Assembly (NCBI GenBank): GCA_027490305.1
Contig: JAIXYI010000051.1
Coordinates: forward strand, 21,379-85,378
DNA: 64,000 bases
Direction of reading: 5' to 3'
Source: Flavobacteriaceae bacterium
Lineage (GTDB): Bacteria; Bacteroidota; Bacteroidia; Flavobacteriales; Flavobacteriaceae
The position numbers were made by a program, and so were the translations under genes. This document shows, in pieces, positions 16,089 through 27,068 of this stretch. The notes under the pieces are model-generated. The model worked only from the letters and a program-made list of their open reading frames with translations. It ran no database searches and had not been told where the DNA came from. Each line of letters starts with the position of its first letter. The first letter of the stretch is position 1.

Positions 16089-16541
16089 ATGTCAAACTTA
16101 AATTACAGCGATATGAATATGGTTAAACGTACAAACGGTACTTGGTTTCCTTCCTTTTTAGATGATGTATTGCGCCCGGATTTTCTTGGGGGCGTGCAGA
16201 GTTTCCATCCCTTGACGCCAGCGGTCAACATCCGCGAAAGCGACACGGCCTTCTTCATTGAGGTGGCCGTTCCGGGTAAAAAGAAAGAGGATATCAAACT
16301 GGAAGTCGAAAAGAACATCCTCACGATTTCCTCGGAAGAGCAAACCCAGCAGGAAGAGATCAACGAACGCTATACGCGCCGTGAGTTTGCGTATGGCAGT
16401 TTCCGCCGCTCGTTCGCCCTGCCCAAGACGGTAAGCGACGATCAGATTGAGGCATCGTATGAAGCGGGTGTACTGAAACTGAGCCTGCCGAAACGCCTCG
16501 AAACATTGCCAAAGCCGAAGCGTACGATTGAAATCGGCTAA
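16089..16541 (+). CDS. Hsp20/alpha-crystallin small heat shock protein
   Basis: A 150-residue ATP-independent holdase. The alpha-crystallin domain covers about 45-140: TPAVNIRESDTAFFIEVAVPG, then KKEDIKLEVEKNILTIS and YEAGVLKLSLPK, a short C-terminal tail following. A strong purine-rich site, AAGGAGG, lies ten bases upstream of the start codon, unusual for this phylum where SD sites are typically weak; it also supports this ATG over the in-frame ATGs at codons 9 and 11. A terminator follows. Confidence 0.92.
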   Translation: MSNLNYSDMNMVKRTNGTWFPSFLDDVLRPDFLGGVQSFHPLTPAVNIRESDTAFFIEVAVPGKKKEDIKLEVEKNILTISSEEQTQQEEINERYTRREFAYGSFRRSFALPKTVSDDQIEASYEAGVLKLSLPKRLETLPKPKRTIEIG

Positions 16542-16564
16542 TACAAAAGGGTTTAGTAATTGGT

Positions 16565-16594
16565 GAAAAAGCTCCCGATTTGGGAGCTTTTTTG
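16565..16594 (+). terminator. Rho-independent terminator after hsp20
   Basis: AAGCTCCC (about 16569-16576) pairs with GGGAGCTT (16582-16589) and runs into six Ts. It abuts the stop codon of the converging uvrB gene. Confidence 0.85.
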
Positions 16595-18586
16595 CTATTC
16601 TTCCAGTTGCCCCTGTAGCTTCTTGATCTCGTCACGAAGTCGGGCTGCCTGCATAAAATCGAGGTCTTTCGCCGCTTTTTCCATCGCTTTGCGCTTGTCG
16701 CGGATCAACTTTTCGACGTCGCCTTTCGAACGGTAGATGTCCACCGGCTCGGCGGCCGCTTTTTCCGGAGACAGTTCGGCGTCTACTAGGCTGTAGCGTG
16801 TGAAGACGTTGTCGAGTTTTTTATTGAGCGCGGTCGGCGTAATGTTGTGCTCGACGTTGTAATTCAACTGCTTCGTCCGGCGGTAGTTGGTTTCGTCGAT
16901 CGTTCGTTGCATGCTGTCGGTGATTTTGTCGGCATACATGATGGCCTTTCCGTTTAGGTTACGGGCAGCGCGTCCGATGGTCTGGGTAAGCGAGCGGTTG
17001 TTGCGTAGGAATCCTTCTTTGTCGGCATCGAGAATCGCTACCAATGAAACCTCCGGAAGGTCGAGTCCCTCCCGCAAGAGGTTCACGCCGATTAACACAT
17101 CGAATAGTCCCTTTCGCAGATCCTGCATGATTTCGATACGTTCGAGTGTGTCCACTTCCGAGTGGATGTAGCGGCAACGGATGCCTACTTTCGTCAGGTA
17201 TTTGGCAAGCTCTTCGGCCATCCGTTTGGTAAGCGTCGTTACGAGGGTACGTTCGTCGATCTCGGCCCGCTGTTGGATTTCATCGATCAGGTCGTCGATT
17301 TGGTTGAGACTCGGACGCACTTCAATGACCGGGTCGAGGAGTCCGGTCGGGCGGATGATCTGTTCCACATAAATCCCTTCCGACTTCTGCAATTCGTACT
17401 CCGCCGGGGTGGCCGAGACATAAATCACCTGGTTCTGTAGCGCTTCGAATTCCTCGAACTTCAACGGACGGTTGTCCATCGCCGCCGGCAAGCGGAAGCC
17501 GTATTCCACCAAATTTTCCTTCCGGCTGCGATCGCCGCCGAACATTGCGTGCACCTGTGACACCGTGACGTGGCTTTCGTCGACGACCATCAGGAAGTCT
17601 TTCGGGAAATAGTCGAGGAGGCAGAACGGCCGTGTTCCCGGAAGGCGCCCGTCGAGGTAACGCGAGTAATTTTCGATACCGGAGCAATAGCCCAGTTCCC
17701 GGATCATTTCAAGGTCAAATGTCGTCCGTTCTTCCAGTCGTTTGGCTTCGAGGTGTTTGCCGATGGATTTGAAGTAATCGACCTGTTTTACCATATCCTG
17801 TTGGATGTCCCATATCGCCCGCTGCAATACATCCGGCGACGTCACAAACATATTGGCCGGGTAGATGTTCAGTTTGTCGAACTTCTCGATGACGAGGGAA
17901 GTCTTCGGATCAAAAGCCTCGATTTCCTCAATCTCATCCCCGAAAAAGTGGATGCGATAGGGTTCGTCGGCATAGCCCGGAAAGATTTCGACCGTATCGC
18001 CTTTGATGCGGAAACGACCGGGGGTGAAATCCGCGTCCGTTCGGGAATATAGCGCCTGGACGAGTCGGTGGAGTAAATTGGTCCGCGACACCATCTGGCC
18101 ACTATGTACCGAGATGACATTTTTCTGGAACTCCACGGGGTTGCCGATACCGTACAGGCACGATACCGATGCGACGACCAACACATCCCGTCGACCGGAT
18201 AGGAGGGAAGAGGTCGTGCTGAGGCGCATCTTCTCTAACTCCTGGTTGATGGAGAGGTCTTTCTCGATGTAAACCCCCGTAACCGGCATATAGGCTTCCG
18301 GTTGGTAGTAGTCGTAGTACGAAACGAAATACTCGATGGCGTTGTTAGGGAAAAACTGCTTGAACTCCGAATACAACTGCGCGGCCAGTGTTTTGTTGTG
18401 GGCCAGCACAAGCGTCGGGCGCTGGACCTCCTCTACGACGTTGGCGACCGTAAAAGTTTTTCCGGAACCCGTTACGCCCAATAACGTCTGGTATTTTTCG
18501 CCTTCGCGGATACCACGCGCCAATGAGGCAATCGCCTGCGGTTGGTCGCCCATGGGCTGGAAATCGGAAACCACTTGAAATCGCAT
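16595..18586 (-). CDS. uvrB: Excinuclease ABC subunit B
   Basis: The 663-residue nucleotide excision repair helicase is full length. FQPMGDQPQAI opens the protein, GVTGSGKT is the Walker A, the beta-hairpin YYDYYQPEAY is present, VDESHVT is the helicase motif II, and the UvrC-binding UVR motif (KAAKDLDFMQAARLRDEIKKL) closes it. With UvrA it verifies DNA damage and loads UvrC. It is monocistronic: a repeat tract lies upstream and the hsp20 terminator downstream. Confidence 0.97.
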   Translation of the reverse strand: MRFQVVSDFQPMGDQPQAIASLARGIREGEKYQTLLGVTGSGKTFTVANVVEEVQRPTLVLAHNKTLAAQLYSEFKQFFPNNAIEYFVSYYDYYQPEAYMPVTGVYIEKDLSINQELEKMRLSTTSSLLSGRRDVLVVASVSCLYGIGNPVEFQKNVISVHSGQMVSRTNLLHRLVQALYSRTDADFTPGRFRIKGDTVEIFPGYADEPYRIHFFGDEIEEIEAFDPKTSLVIEKFDKLNIYPANMFVTSPDVLQRAIWDIQQDMVKQVDYFKSIGKHLEAKRLEERTTFDLEMIRELGYCSGIENYSRYLDGRLPGTRPFCLLDYFPKDFLMVVDESHVTVSQVHAMFGGDRSRKENLVEYGFRLPAAMDNRPLKFEEFEALQNQVIYVSATPAEYELQKSEGIYVEQIIRPTGLLDPVIEVRPSLNQIDDLIDEIQQRAEIDERTLVTTLTKRMAEELAKYLTKVGIRCRYIHSEVDTLERIEIMQDLRKGLFDVLIGVNLLREGLDLPEVSLVAILDADKEGFLRNNRSLTQTIGRAARNLNGKAIMYADKITDSMQRTIDETNYRRTKQLNYNVEHNITPTALNKKLDNVFTRYSLVDAELSPEKAAAEPVDIYRSKGDVEKLIRDKRKAMEKAAKDLDFMQAARLRDEIKKLQGQLEE

Positions 18587-18588
18587 AG

Positions 18589-18643
18589 AAGGAGTTTTGA
18601 AGGTGAGGGTTGAGTTTTGAGTTTTGAGTGTTGAGTTGAGGAT
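18589..18643. repeat. GAGTTTTGAG-type simple repeat upstream of uvrB
   Basis: A short run of GAGTTTTGA, GGGTTGAG and GTGTTGAG words starts directly at the uvrB start codon. The same word family makes a much larger block at 63637-63860, also directly upstream of a minus-strand gene. Confidence 0.7.
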
Positions 18644-18655
18644 TTCTATGTTTTA

Positions 18656-19243
18656 CTATTGATCAAATAGTTTCTTCATTTCGGCGTATTGAAGCAGTAA
18701 GATGGTTTTGGCGTCGCGGATGTCGCCATTTTCCACCATTTCCATGACGTGTTGAAAGGGCAGTTCGAGTACTTCGATATTCTCGTGCTCGGATTCGAGT
18801 CCACCACCGTCCCCTTTTTTCATTTCAGGCAGGTATTCACCGATGAATAGGTGGAGGATTTCGGTTACAGACCCTGGTGACATATAGGTTTCATAGACCT
18901 TTCGCACTTCACGGACGTCATAGCCGGTTTCTTCGATTGCTTCCCGTCGGATGCATTCCGCCGGATCGTCTTCTTCCAACAGACCGGCGCAGGCTTCGAT
19001 CATCATACCCGTTGGGTTGCCGTTCAGATAGGTCGGCATCCGGAATTGGCGGGTGAGGATGATGGTGCGGTTCGCAATATTATACAGAAGGATGGCGGCT
19101 CCGTTGCCGCGGTCATACGCCTCTCGGTACTGTCGTTCGATCGTCCCGTCGGGCTTTTCATAATCGAACGTGATGCGTTCAAGGCGGTAATGGTTGTCGG
19201 ACAGAAGCTTTTTTTCGACGATGTCGATCCTGGGCGTGTGCAT
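18656..19243 (-). CDS. NUDIX hydrolase, probable GDP-mannose/ADP-ribose pyrophosphatase (NudK-like)
   Basis: A 195-residue NUDIX enzyme. The Nudix box spans residues 87-109 (GLLEEDDPAECIRREAIEETGYDV) with the REAIEE metal-binding core complete. The N-terminal KLLSDNHYRLERITFDY and the YMSPGSVTEILHLF segment after the box match the NudK/ADP-ribose pyrophosphatase group, which hydrolyses nucleoside diphosphate sugars. The exact substrate is not shown. A near-match -7 box (TATCTTTA) lies upstream at 19261-19268. Confidence 0.85.
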   Translation of the reverse strand: MHTPRIDIVEKKLLSDNHYRLERITFDYEKPDGTIERQYREAYDRGNGAAILLYNIANRTIILTRQFRMPTYLNGNPTGMMIEACAGLLEEDDPAECIRREAIEETGYDVREVRKVYETYMSPGSVTEILHLFIGEYLPEMKKGDGGGLESEHENIEVLELPFQHVMEMVENGDIRDAKTILLLQYAEMKKLFDQ

Positions 19244-19334
19244 GTGGGATATTTGTAGTTTAAAGATAGGTTTTTATGCGGTTGGCAAATCCTGTAGGCG
19301 AAAAATAACGTAATTTTAGATCAATTCGTACCCA

Positions 19335-20195
19335 ATGGAAAAGAAACGCAGGTTCCGGAAACGCTATGTGGCGGCCGTCGTGTTTTTAGTGTATGTCGTC
19401 ATGTGCCAGTCGTGTATGACGATGAAATATTCCCACAAAGAAACCGTGGCCTATTTTGCTAAGAGCCACGTCGCATATCACGATAGCACGCTGGTGTTCG
19501 GGGATCGCAATATCCACTACATCGAGACAGGCGACAAGACAAAACCTACGTTGTATTTCATCCATGGTTCACCGGGCAGTTGGACGGCCTTCGAAACTTA
19601 CCTGACCGATTCGCTGTTGCTTTCGAAATACCGTATGGTCGCCTTTGACCGGCCGGGTTTTGGGAATAGTAACTATGGTGACGCCGAAAACCTGCCGACC
19701 CAGGCCGCGCGTCTGTCAAACGCTATCGCCGTACTCGACAACGGCCAACCCTGTGTGTTGATTGGCCATTCGATGGGCGGACCGATGGTGTTGAAGATCG
19801 CTTCGTTGCATCCGGATCGGTATGAAGAGGTCGTGGTGCTGTCGGGTTCGGTGGATCCACATGCCGAGAATCCCGAAAAATGGCGTCCGGTTATCGCCAC
19901 GGTCCCTTTGCGGTATTTGATTCCCGGGGCGATGCGAATGTCAAACGATGAACTTTGGCTGTTAAAGACGGATCTGTATGGACTGCAAGCCAACCTGAAA
20001 AAGATCACCTCGCGTGTATTGATCATCCACGGCACGAAAGATCCGCTGGTGCCGTATGAAAACGTGGCGTTTATGCGAAGGGAACTGGAGAATGCGAAAA
20101 CGCTCACCGTTATTACCATCCCGAATGCCAACCACTTCATTCCGTGGGAACACTTCGATGAAATCCGGGACGCCCTGTTTAAAATTCCTCTCTAA
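19335..20195 (+). CDS. Membrane-anchored alpha/beta hydrolase
   Basis: A 286-residue hydrolase with an N-terminal anchor (about 9-27) ending in VMCQSC, either a lipoprotein signal or a simple signal anchor. The catalytic core shows LYFIHGSPGSWTAF (oxyanion region), VLIGHSMGGPMV with nucleophile S146, then HGTKDPLVPYENV carrying the acid and NANHFIPWEH carrying the histidine. Substrate unknown. The stop codon directly adjoins the end of the converging broken gene. Confidence 0.82.
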   Translation: MEKKRRFRKRYVAAVVFLVYVVMCQSCMTMKYSHKETVAYFAKSHVAYHDSTLVFGDRNIHYIETGDKTKPTLYFIHGSPGSWTAFETYLTDSLLLSKYRMVAFDRPGFGNSNYGDAENLPTQAARLSNAIAVLDNGQPCVLIGHSMGGPMVLKIASLHPDRYEEVVVLSGSVDPHAENPEKWRPVIATVPLRYLIPGAMRMSNDELWLLKTDLYGLQANLKKITSRVLIIHGTKDPLVPYENVAFMRRELENAKTLTVITIPNANHFIPWEHFDEIRDALFKIPL

Positions 20196-20642
20196 CTAAT
20201 CCCATACATATTTCCACTTCCCGTCGGACATCCGCCGCCAGACGGTGTGGAAGACACCGGTATACGACTGCGGTTTTCCCTCCTTGTCGTTGTAGCGCCA
20301 AATGAATTTTCCATAAGTATAGGCCATCGTGCCATCCGCTGACACCTCGACAAAATCGGGTTTCCAGTCGACATTGACTTTTCGGAAGGCCGGTCGGGCG
20401 TAATAGTTGCGGATGTTATGCCGTCCTTTGATAAGGGGGTCGTTGTCGCGTTTTATGACCGCGTCGGGTGCGGCATACGTCCAAAAAGCAACAGCCGGTC
20501 CTTTCGCCTTCAACAGGTCGCGAAACGCAGCTTCGGTTTTCACGATCTCCTTTTTGAGGGCTTCGGTTCGGTCGGTATCGGCTTTTTAGCTATAGGCGGT
20601 GAAGGCACCAAGACTTACCAGTAAAAGGGCAAAAATCTTCAT
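20196..20642 (-). pseudogene. SnoaL/DUF4440-type secreted protein interrupted by an in-frame TAA
   Basis: Reading from the ATG at 20642 gives MKIFALLLVSLGAFTAYS, a good signal peptide, then a TAA (20586-20588), and then in the same frame KADTDRTEALKKEIVKTEAAF and a full NTF2-like domain ending at 20196. A CAA-to-TAA change would restore the AYSQ signal end typical of Flavobacteria. As it stands, only an alternative start (for example GTG at 20543, 115 residues) could make the domain, and it would lack export. It may be a genuine nonsense mutation, an early pseudogene or a base error. Confidence 0.75.
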
Positions 20643-20668
20643 ACAACGTTTTGCCTGAAGATATGAAA

Positions 20669-21331
20669 TCAGTCGTAACATTCCATGAGCAATAAGTCGC
20701 CTTCCACGTGGTCGATCGCCACAATGCCATCCTGTGCCACACGGTTACTACTGCCGGTACGATAGCCAATCGACAGGCTTTCGTTCTGTAGCGACCATAC
20801 AAGGTTGTCGGTAGTAATCCCTGTTACCGTCCCAATCGGAATCAACGACAGGTTGGTGCCTTCCGGATACCATTTCCGGTAGCTTCTCGGAAGCATAAAC
20901 ACTTTCGAATGGTCGTCCAATATGGTAATATGCAGCCGATTTCGGTATTGGATGATGCTTGTAAGATTGGTGATGGTATGGTCCGCTCGCTTCCCGGTAG
21001 CCCAAACGACATTCGCCGCGGGAATCCCCCGGTCGATCAAATAGTCGAACGCTTTTTCAAGGTCGGTTTTGTCCTGGTTGGGTGCGTAGACGATGTCCAA
21101 CGGATACTGTTGCTCCCGATAGGTTTCCGGATCAAACCCGCGGTCAAAATCACCTAGCAATACATCGATTTTGATACCCAGGGGTAGCACCCGTTCGATA
21201 GCTGAGTCCAATACGATGACCAGCGGTTGCCATTCGAGCAACTGGCCGACTAGTTCGTCGCTACACGGTGCGCCGTTGGCGATGATAAGTGCCGGTTCCT
21301 GGTCGTCTCGTACGATGTGGTGGGAAGACAT
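20669..21331 (-). CDS. Thiamine diphosphokinase
   Basis: A 220-residue enzyme that transfers pyrophosphate from ATP to thiamine. ALIIANGAPC starts the catalytic domain, DVLLGDFD and APNQDKTDLEKAFDYL are the family's phosphate/metal motifs, and ATGKRADHTITNL follows. The C-terminal beta domain (about 130-220) matches the thiamine-binding half. A -7 box lies so close to the ATG that the transcript would be nearly leaderless, or a later start is used. No thiamine riboswitch is visible in the short upstream gap. Confidence 0.88.
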   Translation of the reverse strand: MSSHHIVRDDQEPALIIANGAPCSDELVGQLLEWQPLVIVLDSAIERVLPLGIKIDVLLGDFDRGFDPETYREQQYPLDIVYAPNQDKTDLEKAFDYLIDRGIPAANVVWATGKRADHTITNLTSIIQYRNRLHITILDDHSKVFMLPRSYRKWYPEGTNLSLIPIGTVTGITTDNLVWSLQNESLSIGYRTGSSNRVAQDGIVAIDHVEGDLLLMECYD

Positions 21332-21335
21332 ACGG

Positions 21336-21343
21336 CAAAGTTA
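21336..21343 (-). promoter_or_regulatory. -7 box almost touching the thiamine diphosphokinase start
   Basis: The minus strand reads TAACTTTG, four bases from the ATG, which would place the transcription start at or next to the start codon. Confidence 0.4.
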
Positions 21344-21364
21344 CGCGATCCGGACCGGTTTCCG

Positions 21365-22183
21365 TTACTGGACGGTATAACTTGCTGAGTCGACTTCCGA
21401 CACCCTGAAATAACCCAGCGCATACTTTTCGGGTTCAGTAGTGTTGACCAAATTCCCGCGTACCGTAGCCGGCGGCGTTCCAAAAGGCCCTTGGTTGTTA
21501 CCGGCAACGGTAACCAGTTTTTGAATGTACTCCTGGCAACGACGCGATACACCGGCCAGTCGGAAGTGCACCACATCGCCGGCCTTGAGGTCTTCGTCAC
21601 TGAAGAATTCGAACGTGCGATTACCCTGGAAGAACTCATCCGAATACGAATAAAAATCCGGGTAGGGAATGACTTCCGTATCAAAACGGGCAACGTAGTA
21701 ATTCAGCGTGTTGGGATCGTCCTGGTAGAAAAACCGAACTTCAATTTCGTCGCCCAGAAATCCCCCGTCGTTTTCCTGTTCGACCTCGCCGATGTCAGGT
21801 ACAGGGAAGAGGGTTTCGGTAGCGGTGTAGGTATCGCCGCCGCTTGTTACCGATAGGGTATACGTTTCATTCAATACCGGAACGAAGTTGCGGCATACGT
21901 AGTCGCCCGGGTTCTCTTCGGTAAAACTGAATGTCGCGCCACTGCCGGCGGTCACTTCTACGATGGCATCCGAAACGGTCGGGATGGTTTCATCGTAATA
22001 ACCGGCTGTAGTGGTAAGGCGGATATGTTGTTCGCTGCCGTCGGTTCCTTTCTGCCACTCGAGTGCGGCGTCGATGACAAGACGTGGTGCGGCGGTATCG
22101 AGATCAACATCAATTACTTTCTCACAGGATGAAAACGTCAGTGCGGCCAGTGCCAGGCAAAAGAAAAGTCGTTTCATACGCAT
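21365..22183 (-). CDS. DUF4249 family lipoprotein
   Basis: A 272-residue lipoprotein (signal ending TFSSCEK, Cys20) of the DUF4249 type, with IDVDLDTAAPRLVIDAAL and a carbohydrate-like beta region. These proteins are encoded with TonB receptors in Bacteroidota and are thought to act at the outer face, as SusD-like partners. Its start codon overlaps the stop of the TonB receptor gene by one base (TAATG), so the two are translationally coupled; a second ATG lies two codons in. Confidence 0.85.
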   Translation of the reverse strand: MRMKRLFFCLALAALTFSSCEKVIDVDLDTAAPRLVIDAALEWQKGTDGSEQHIRLTTTAGYYDETIPTVSDAIVEVTAGSGATFSFTEENPGDYVCRNFVPVLNETYTLSVTSGGDTYTATETLFPVPDIGEVEQENDGGFLGDEIEVRFFYQDDPNTLNYYVARFDTEVIPYPDFYSYSDEFFQGNRTFEFFSDEDLKAGDVVHFRLAGVSRRCQEYIQKLVTVAGNNQGPFGTPPATVRGNLVNTTEPEKYALGYFRVSEVDSASYTVQ

Positions 22184-24558
22184 TAGAATTTGAAATTATA
22201 GGTAACACTTGGGACAATCCCGAATATCGACAGACGTACGGCTTCGTTTCGTCCTGTGTCTTCATTTTGCCGGAACGAGATCGAGGCGGCATTCATGCGG
22301 TTGTAGAGGTTGTAAATACCAAACACCCACTCGCGCTCATAGCGTTGTCCGGGACGTTTTTTGGGGACATAGGTAGCGGCTACGTCAAGGTGGTGGTAGG
22401 CGGGAAGGCGGTTTTCGTTCCGGAGTCCATAGCTGGGCACGATGATGCCTTGGTACTCGTACTGCCCGTTCGGATAGGTGACAGGTTGCCCCGACTGCAA
22501 GGTAAAGTTGGCGGAAAACTGCCAGCGTTCGTTCCATTTGTAAGAGCTGGTGACGGCCAAATTGTGTAATTTGTCATACGGCGTCTTATACCATTCGCCA
22601 TTGTTGATGCCGGGTTCGTTGCTGTCACGACCGGGCGTGCGTTGTTCTGAGCGGGAAAGTGTATAGGCGATCCATCCGTTCAGGCGTCCGCTGTTCTTGC
22701 GCAGCATGACTTCCCAGCCGTAGGCCCGCGCGCGACCCGGTAATATGACCTGTTCAATGGCTTCGTTGGCGATCAGGTCGGCACCGTCGATATAGTCGAC
22801 ACGGTTTTGGAGTGTTTTATAGAAAAGTTCGGTTTCAAGCGAATAATCACTTTCGACAAAGTTTCGGAAGTAGCCCACCGACCACTGATCCTGCAATTGC
22901 GGTTTCAGGTATTGGTCGCTCGGTGCCCAAACGTCAAGTGGCGTAGGCGACTGGCTGTTTGAAATCAGGTGCAGGTATTGGGCCATACGGATGTATCCTG
23001 CCTTGATCGACGTATTGTCGTTAAGTTGGTAAGACAAGGCAAAACGCGGCTCGGCGTTCGAAAACGAGCTGATGCGGTCTCCGGTTCCGTAATACCGCAC
23101 GCCAATCGGGTCGGCTTTCTCATAGATGCCCAGCTCCGGGTTGTAGACGACGGCGCGGTTATCGGCATATTGGTTCAGGTTTTGGGCACCCATCCGGTAG
23201 AAAAAACTCCACCGAAGGCCGTAGTCCACCGATAGACGTTCGGTCAACTGCTGTTCGGCTTCCAGATACAACGCCGGCTCCACGGCGTATTTGTGTTCGA
23301 GTGCCCGCGCATTGATGCCAGAGTCGGTGCCCGAAGGCGAAATTTCACCGGGGTTGAAATCGTGGTAGATGGCGTTCAGTCCGTATGACAACTTCGTTTT
23401 TTCGTTTAGATAATACTTAAAGTCATACTTCACGTTGTAGTTGCGAATCCCTGAATCCCATTGAAATCCGATAAAATTCAATGTCAGACCGTAGTAATAG
23501 TCGCTGTAAATAAGGGATAGGTTCGAGAACAGCCGATCTGAGAAGAGGTGGTTCCAACGGAGGTTCAATACCGCATTACCGTAGAGGTTGTTGAAGTTGT
23601 CACTGATGTCGAAGGCGTCCCTACCAAAATAGCCCGAAAGAAACAGGTTGTTCCGGTTGTTGAGACGGTAGCTGAGTTTGGTATTAAGGTCATAGAAATA
23701 GGCCGAATTGGCATTTCCGGTTGCCTTCAGGAAGAGGTGGGCATAGGATGCACGGCCGGCTGCCAGAAAGGAACCCCGTCCTTTTTCAATGGGTCCTTCC
23801 GCCAGTAGACGGCTTGAAATCAGGCCGATACCGCCATTGGCATGGAATTCATTCTGGTTCCCTTCTTTTTGGTAAATATCAAGCACCGACGAAACCCGCC
23901 CGCCATAACGTGCCGGAATGCCGCCCTTATACAGTTTCAGGTCTTTGATGGCATCGGTATTGAAAACCGAGAAAAAGCCAAAGAGGTGCGAGGTGTTGTA
24001 AATCGTCGCTTCATCCAGCAACACCAGGTTTTGGTCGGCAGCGCCTCCGCGTACGTTGAATCCCGATGCGCCTTCACCGGCATTCGTGACCCCAGGCAAT
24101 TGAAGGATGGATTTCAGGATATCGGTTTCGCCCAATACCACTGGCATCCGTTTGATTTGCTGCACGCTGAGTTTATTGACGCCAATTTCCGGCCGTCGCA
24201 CATCCGTTCTTGTGCTGTTGGAATTCACGGTAACTTCCTGCAGTTCCTGCTGTTCGGACGTGACTTGGATATCGAGTTTCACATCAGCGGTGAGTTCGAC
24301 GGTCTTTTCCAAACTCGGATAGCCAAGATAACTTACCACCAGGTGGTACGTGCCCGCCGGTAGGGTAAGGGAGTAAAAACCATACTCATTGGTGGTTATG
24401 CCCGACTTCGTCTCGGAGACGTAGAGACTGGCACCGATGAGCGTTTCTTTTGAGGCGGCATCCGTTACGGTGCCGGAGAGGGTATACTTTTGCTGTGCGA
24501 AAGTGGAGAGCGATACCAGTAGGAACAGCCATCCGCAGCTACGTTTGAATAAGCGCAT
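22183..24558 (-). CDS. TonB-dependent outer membrane receptor with carboxypeptidase-like N-terminal domain
   Basis: A 791-residue receptor. After a signal peptide (about 1-21) comes a beta-sandwich (YTLSGTVTDAASKETLIGA ... YGFYSLTLPAGTY), then the plug (about 125-230; LQLPGVTNAGEGASGFNVRGG and LLDEATIYNTSHLFGFF), then a 22-strand type barrel ending in FKF. Uptake energy comes from TonB-ExbBD. The substrate is not deducible. The pair with the DUF4249 gene and a good -7 box upstream suggest a two-gene operon. Confidence 0.9.
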   Translation of the reverse strand: MRLFKRSCGWLFLLVSLSTFAQQKYTLSGTVTDAASKETLIGASLYVSETKSGITTNEYGFYSLTLPAGTYHLVVSYLGYPSLEKTVELTADVKLDIQVTSEQQELQEVTVNSNSTRTDVRRPEIGVNKLSVQQIKRMPVVLGETDILKSILQLPGVTNAGEGASGFNVRGGAADQNLVLLDEATIYNTSHLFGFFSVFNTDAIKDLKLYKGGIPARYGGRVSSVLDIYQKEGNQNEFHANGGIGLISSRLLAEGPIEKGRGSFLAAGRASYAHLFLKATGNANSAYFYDLNTKLSYRLNNRNNLFLSGYFGRDAFDISDNFNNLYGNAVLNLRWNHLFSDRLFSNLSLIYSDYYYGLTLNFIGFQWDSGIRNYNVKYDFKYYLNEKTKLSYGLNAIYHDFNPGEISPSGTDSGINARALEHKYAVEPALYLEAEQQLTERLSVDYGLRWSFFYRMGAQNLNQYADNRAVVYNPELGIYEKADPIGVRYYGTGDRISSFSNAEPRFALSYQLNDNTSIKAGYIRMAQYLHLISNSQSPTPLDVWAPSDQYLKPQLQDQWSVGYFRNFVESDYSLETELFYKTLQNRVDYIDGADLIANEAIEQVILPGRARAYGWEVMLRKNSGRLNGWIAYTLSRSEQRTPGRDSNEPGINNGEWYKTPYDKLHNLAVTSSYKWNERWQFSANFTLQSGQPVTYPNGQYEYQGIIVPSYGLRNENRLPAYHHLDVAATYVPKKRPGQRYEREWVFGIYNLYNRMNAASISFRQNEDTGRNEAVRLSIFGIVPSVTYNFKF

Positions 24559-24582
24559 GAGTTAGGATAGTAAATCGATGCG

Positions 24583-24590
24583 CAAAGGTA
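24583..24590 (-). promoter_or_regulatory. -7 box of the TonB receptor/DUF4249 operon
   Basis: The minus strand reads TACCTTTG, 24 bases before the receptor start codon. Confidence 0.55.
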
Positions 24591-24634
24591 GTTCGTCACC
24601 TCAATGCTTTTTTCGGCGCGATGTTAATTTTATG

Positions 24635-26899
<2,265 letters not shown>

Positions 26900-26902
26900 T
26901 TA

Positions 26903-26910
26903 CAAATATA
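26903..26910 (-). promoter_or_regulatory. -7 box of the isocitrate dehydrogenase promoter
   Basis: The minus strand reads TATATTTG, a consensus -7 element 45 bases before the start codon. Confidence 0.6.
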
Positions 26911-27045
26911 AGGGAAAGCGCTGTCGGACGGCTATCGCGTGAGGCGAAAACGATATAATTGACAATATGGCAAAAAGAACGGTGGAATTTTAGTGAAATG
27001 GGAAATCCAGGCGGTAGCCGGTATCCGGAATCTTTGAAATTAACG

Positions 27046-27053
27046 TACTTTTG
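27046..27053 (+). promoter_or_regulatory. -7 box of the RNA methyltransferase gene
   Basis: TACTTTTG matches TAnnTTTG. It overlaps the ATG-like start at 27051 and so argues for translation starting at 27069. Confidence 0.55.
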
Positions 27054-27068
27054 CGCCAAATTCTCCCG

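Noticed and set aside
20543..20642. Programmed readthrough or selenocysteine at the TAA of the DUF4440-like gene
   Set aside because: Selenocysteine uses TGA, not TAA, and there is no visible recoding signal. A mutation or sequence error is simpler.
21332..21364. Thiamine riboswitch for the thiamine diphosphokinase gene
   Set aside because: The upstream gap is only about 33 bases and no THI-box-like sequence is present.
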